Origin: Pleurotus djamor
Taxonomy: Eukaryota; Basidiomycota; Agaricomycetes; Agaricales; Pleurotaceae
DNA length: 64,000 bases
NCBI GenBank assembly: GCA_029747585.1
Contig: JAPEVF010000205.1
Location: 1 to 64,000 of the forward strand
Reading direction: 5' to 3'
Below are positions 60,062 through 64,000 of the stretch, piece by piece. The first letter of the stretch is position 1, and every line of letters starts with the position of its first letter. The notes beneath the pieces are model-generated. The model saw only the letters and a program-made list of their open reading frames with translations. It did not search any database and was not told where the DNA came from. The position numbers were made by a program, and so were the translations under genes.

Positions 60062-60224
60062 CAGAATCACCACCACCAACTGTGTAGCCCAAGCCCAAGT
60101 GTCGCGATTATTCGGGTGCCTTCTTGAATTACCCTCAAAACACGCCGCTGCAGCAGTGATATTCAAGCAAGAGTAATGATGATCGTGATTGTGAACCGTG
60201 AAGACACCTTGAGTACATCGCAGA

Positions 60225-61673
60225 TCACGAACCGCTACACGCCGTGCCGAAGCTGGCGCGACAGCAACCATGACAAAACTGGAAAATACTAGGTACAATG
60301 GTAACGTCCTTTGTCCAATCTCCCTGAATGAGCAGAAGAGGAGCTGTGAGTTTCTCGTCTTCGTTGGTGAGCTCGACAGTGTCGGGATTCTTGAAGACAG
60401 AGTAAGTCTTGATCATCGTCTGATCGTCGGTGGGTAGTAAGGCGGTGGTAAACAGCAGGTATCTTGACGGAAGGGTCGCATTTTTCGACGTCTTTTTCGA
60501 CGCTTTCGACGCCTTTTTCGACGCCTTTTTCGACGTCTTCTTCGGGTATTTAGCGTTGACACCATCACCCTTAAGCTCGACGATGATAGGAAAACCACTT
60601 GCAGTTCGATGGTCCTCGCAAAATGATGACTGGTCGCGGAAAATGGTGGTTACCTCGAGCTATGGGCACATCAAAATCAAGCTCAAGCTGGGAATTAGAG
60701 TAAGCACAAACATACCTGCGAGTAAGTCTTCAGAGTCTCAGTATCAATCGAGCTCGGGCTCGGAGACAGGCATGCGCACTTCAGGCGTTCCAAGGCGTTA
60801 TTGTAACCTTCGTCATAGTTCGACGGTAGAAAGACATTGAGGAGCGAAACCAAGGAATACACCCTATCCTCCTCCTTAGTCGTCATCCGATTCTTCGCCC
60901 ATTTCAGGACCTCAGGGAGGTGTCCAGGATGTGGATGAAAAAACGTGTCGAGAAAATGAATTTCGATCCCTGTATGTCTTGTATGAGACTTCGCTAAAGG
61001 TTTGGACGGATAGGTTGGTGCTCACCTGCCGCTTCTGCAATACTTTTCTTGAGCTTTTCCTCATCGCTTCGACGATCTCTGCCCCCCTGCTCCCAGAACC
61101 ACGATCGATAGCACCGCGTAATGCCGGCAGGGAGCTCAGTCAACCGCGTCCAATCTTTGTAGTAGAACTCCATTCGCCGGGGAGCCAAGAGTTCCTGTAG
61201 CGTCCATCCTCGGGTAAACCATTCCGACTCTGTGATATTTTCTCCGGGAGCGACGTCCGACAGGTAAACAATACAAATCGAGGAGTTCAAGTACCACCAA
61301 TACATCGACTGGATGGACGCGTCCAGTTCCTGTTGATCTTTTTGGTTGATACACCCGCTATCAATCCAAACAAACCGGATACCATACTGCTCCGACGCGA
61401 TGTCGCAGAAATTTTCGAACTTTGAGTTAAGGGAGCCGTTGGAAAGGTCGGTGAAGGACATCTCCTTCTCACCCCAGCGATGCGAGAGGATGGCGTATTG
61501 TTCTTGCGTCGTATCCACCGTGGCGAATGCCTTGGTTTGTGTGTCGAATAGCCGAGTGGGACGACGGTCCCATACACCGTAATTGTAAACATCACGGACG
61601 GCGCTCTACTCGTATAACGAAGGTAAGAGACGGCCGTCTGACGATTTATCGGGATGCTCACCACGGTGGTCAT
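60225..61673 (-). CDS. HET-domain protein with a Lys/Ser/Ala repeat insertion, copy 3
   Basis: ATG at 61673 gives a four-codon first exon (MTTV), then GTGAGC...GAGTAG, then SAVRDVYNYGVWDRRPTRLFDTQTKAFATVDTTQEQYAILSHRW. The HET blocks are YGIRFVWIDSGCINQ, ASIQSMYWWYLNSSICIVYLSD and WFTRGWTLQELLAPRRMEFYYKDW. A later exon has KNRMTTKEEDRVYSLVSLLNVFLPSNYDEG, and further exons have TIFRDQSSFCEDHRTASGFPIIVELKGDG and YLLFTTALLPTDDQT. Between the last two, at about 60480-60540, lies a repeat encoding KKTSKKASKKASKASKK, which the two sister proteins lack. The C-terminus has VTIVPSIFQFCHGCCRAS and ends at the TGA at 60225. Probably intact; the repeat makes it distinct. Confidence 0.85.
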
Positions 61674-64000
61674 GATAGATGGTAAGGAATGAAATTGACT
61701 TGATGGACAGTGGTCTTATCAAGGGTCCGTTAGGCGCTGCGAGCCGCGTGTATCATGGGGAGTAGCTTGGTCCGGATGATGGAAACAAGAAGTCTCTGAG
61801 CGCAGCATTCCGTAGTTTTAAAAGCGCCAGAGCCAAGAGGGAGGATTAAAGTCGCCCACAAGGCTGCGGGACACGAGCCTTAAGCCTGTAGAGCAGTCTA
61901 GCCGTTTCAGTATTTGGTTTTGTAGAAGGATGATAAAGGTAAGATCACCTTCCAAGGACGCCACGATGTTGTGAGCTGCCCATATGATGGGTCTTCCATT
62001 GTTATCTTGACGCCCACTAGGAGCTGCAGACTTCTCGAACGGAAGCAGACGTGGCCACGGGAGAAGAGAGAGGCCTAGAACCCCAAGGCCTGGCGCCGGA
62101 CACGGACGAGAGTCACAGCAAAGAGGTTTAGCCAACGGCGCCGAAATGACGACTCCGGAAAGCTAAGGGCTGAGTCGCATTCAGTATTTTAACTGAAATG
62201 ATCCTAGAGCGATGAACTCACAAGTGAAGAAAGCTGAAGATGCAGTCCTACCGATCCTTGAGGCTTGAGCTCCGATGTTGAATGACGGTCTCAAAACGGC
62301 AGTATCAGCTGTGCTAGGGAAGTATCATTGACGTTGACTATATTTCGCCCAAAATCGCTGGAGGACATACCTGTACGAATAGAGAGTCGATGCATAGTTA
62401 CATGATTGCGTTGAAGCAGTCGGACTTAGCGGTGGCGTGAGAAGTTGAAAGTTGCTATCTCAAAAATTACTACCCCGATTTTCGACTTTATTTCTTCCTT
62501 CCGATTTTTCGAAGCACATCTACGCTCCAAATCAGAGATAGAACGCGTCTCCGATCCTAGGGAAAATGTGTGAGTCGCTTCTCTCTGCTCAAAATCCAAC
62601 GCTGGCTCACCTCGACCGGTTTTTTGTCAGAATCAAGAACACGGGTGGATCCTCATACGACTCTGCTGTGGAAGGGCTCTCCGTGGATTGAGGCATCATG
62701 CATCAAGACCTGTACGGATAGAGCATATGGTGGGCTTTAGGGCTTGGGTATGTGCTATTCCATCGGTACGTTGCATGATTATTGCCCGAGTAGTCCTCTG
62801 CATCTATATCTCATTTCATTCCAGGATATAGAGGTTTTCTGACATCGAAAATCTTTCCAGACGACGCCAAATCATCAGCTTCTTGCGATAACAATACATG
62901 GAAAAGGTGATGGGGAAACTCACATCTTGCTGGGATGTCTGGTCTGCGATAATGTACGCCGTCTCTTCCTCTCGTTCTTCCCTCCTTTCCCTCTCCCACT
63001 GCTCCGTGATACCTTAGTGCTGACTGGAGCCTTATTTGTAGGTGGTCGACCCAAGCTGGTTGCACCCGCTCGACCTATCTGCCTCCCCTTCCCTCACCAA
63101 AAATCGAAACATATCCTCCCATGCGCAACCTCCAACCGAAGGAAGTGGGCACAAGTAACGGCCCCATCATCCATTATGACCACGTCACCAACGCCCAATG
63201 TCTCCCATCGTGGTCCTTCTACTCCCCCCTTTCAATTTCAAACATTCCAACATCCCAATCTTCCTCGTACCCCCCTTGCGCGCCGAAACTCCAGATTCCG
63301 AGTCGACCTCTGAAGTCCAGTCAACGGCACGTATGCCCTCGTCATCTGTACGCCACTCAGCATCGCCGCTCGTTCGCTGCTTGATCCTCAGCACCTACCT
63401 GGTCCTGAGCATTCGGAGCGTTGCCACCCATGACGGTGCGAACAGACAATGAATCCCCCAAGCAAACCAGGAGGAGCGTCCTTCGCTTGCCCCGGATGTC
63501 GAGAAGGATATAGAAGGAGGCTTAGATACGTCGCCTGCGTGGCTCCGCGCTGGGATTATCACCCTGTGCGACTACTGCTCTTTTTCGTCAAGAAACCGGC
63601 TCAAGACCCGGATACAATGATGGACGCACTGTGGGTGAACGGGACATGGGGGGACGGGACACTGCGCTAGAAAGGATGTTAAAGGGTGTCTACCTGGTGG
63701 TTGGTGAAGAAGACACGTCTTGTACTCACCTCGAAAGTCGACGGAAGAGAAGAAGCAACATCCACGTGGTCACTCTGCTCTTCGCTATCCACCCCTTCTC
63801 AACCCGAGTTTTCCCTTGCATCGACAGCTCCTTCCACACACCCATTCGACGAGGTCTCTCCTCTCCATCGTCGCCCTCAGTCCCCTCGTCTAGCGAATTC
63901 ACACTGGTTTCACGATATGACGGGTAGCCGATTCTTCATGGTGCTTGGGGGATTGACGCAGAGGAGGCTGAAGATCGTACTCTCTGGCCGTCGTGCATCT
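61674..64000 (+). other. No convincing gene
   Basis: Frames of up to about 130 codons lie on both strands (61818-62135 minus; 62927-63313 plus; 63631-63927 plus), without motifs. The plus-strand frame starting at 63178 (MTTSPTPNVSHRGPSTPPFQF...) could be the start of a gene that continues beyond the window or through introns I could not place. Confidence 0.4.

Noticed and set aside
62927..63313. 128-codon open frame, plus strand
   Set aside because: No motif, and a second frame (63121-63384) overlaps. A gene start at 63178 is possible but could not be joined to later exons.

Overview
The window looks like nuclear DNA of a mushroom-forming basidiomycete (Agaricomycetes). Genes are split by many short introns (about 45-70 bp, GT...CTRAC...AG). 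The gene content fits: a Plavaka-type (CMC/tnp2) transposase, an AA9 lytic polysaccharide monooxygenase with a C-terminal CBM1, a tandem cytochrome P450 array, F-box/LRR paralogues and three HET-domain genes. Every function below is read from motifs by eye; no search was run. Gene spans run from first to last coding base, and introns are described only where I could place them.

Layout. 0.3-3.6 kb: two RING-finger/coiled-coil proteins flank a SUN-domain (LINC complex) gene. 3.9-10.0 kb: a conserved but uncharacterised fungal protein, a small protein with a C-terminal hydrophobic segment, an unrecognised gene and a WD40 protein with a C-terminal membrane segment. 10.1-13.4 kb: a nearly intact Plavaka transposase starting 44 bp from the WD40 start codon. 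14.0-18.4 kb: the AA9-CBM1 enzyme, a gene-poor gap, and a secreted KNH/Kre9-like GPI protein. 18.7-24.5 kb: two F-box genes and a coiled-coil gene of unknown function. 24.5-31.7 kb: three tandem P450 genes on the minus strand. 31.7-39.2 kb: gene-poor, with two diverged copies of a repeat about 1 kb long. 39.2-41.5 kb: a fourth, unrelated P450 on the plus strand. 41.8-43.4 kb: an F-box/LRR gene whose 5' end runs into a palindromic satellite.

43.4-51.3 kb is a visibly AT-rich block unlike its surroundings. It holds a roughly 1 kb array of about 30 copies of a near-palindrome (core AGTNACT with AAA/TTT arms) organised partly in 208-bp units, a proline-rich ORF, an LTR-like sequence, and a multi-exon gene with a series of 12-nt microexons. 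51.3-55.5 kb has no convincing gene. 55.5-61.7 kb is a heterokaryon-incompatibility-type (HET) cluster: three HET genes that share an unexplained C-terminal cysteine motif, one of them with membrane segments before the HET domain, plus a single-pass membrane protein. 61.7-64 kb has no convincing gene.

The two parts that best repay a second look are the palindromic satellite with its neighbouring microexon gene, and the HET cluster. Several single N bases lie in coding sequence. Three of them (4559, 29080, 45104) each add one base that breaks a reading frame, so those genes should not be called pseudogenes on that evidence.
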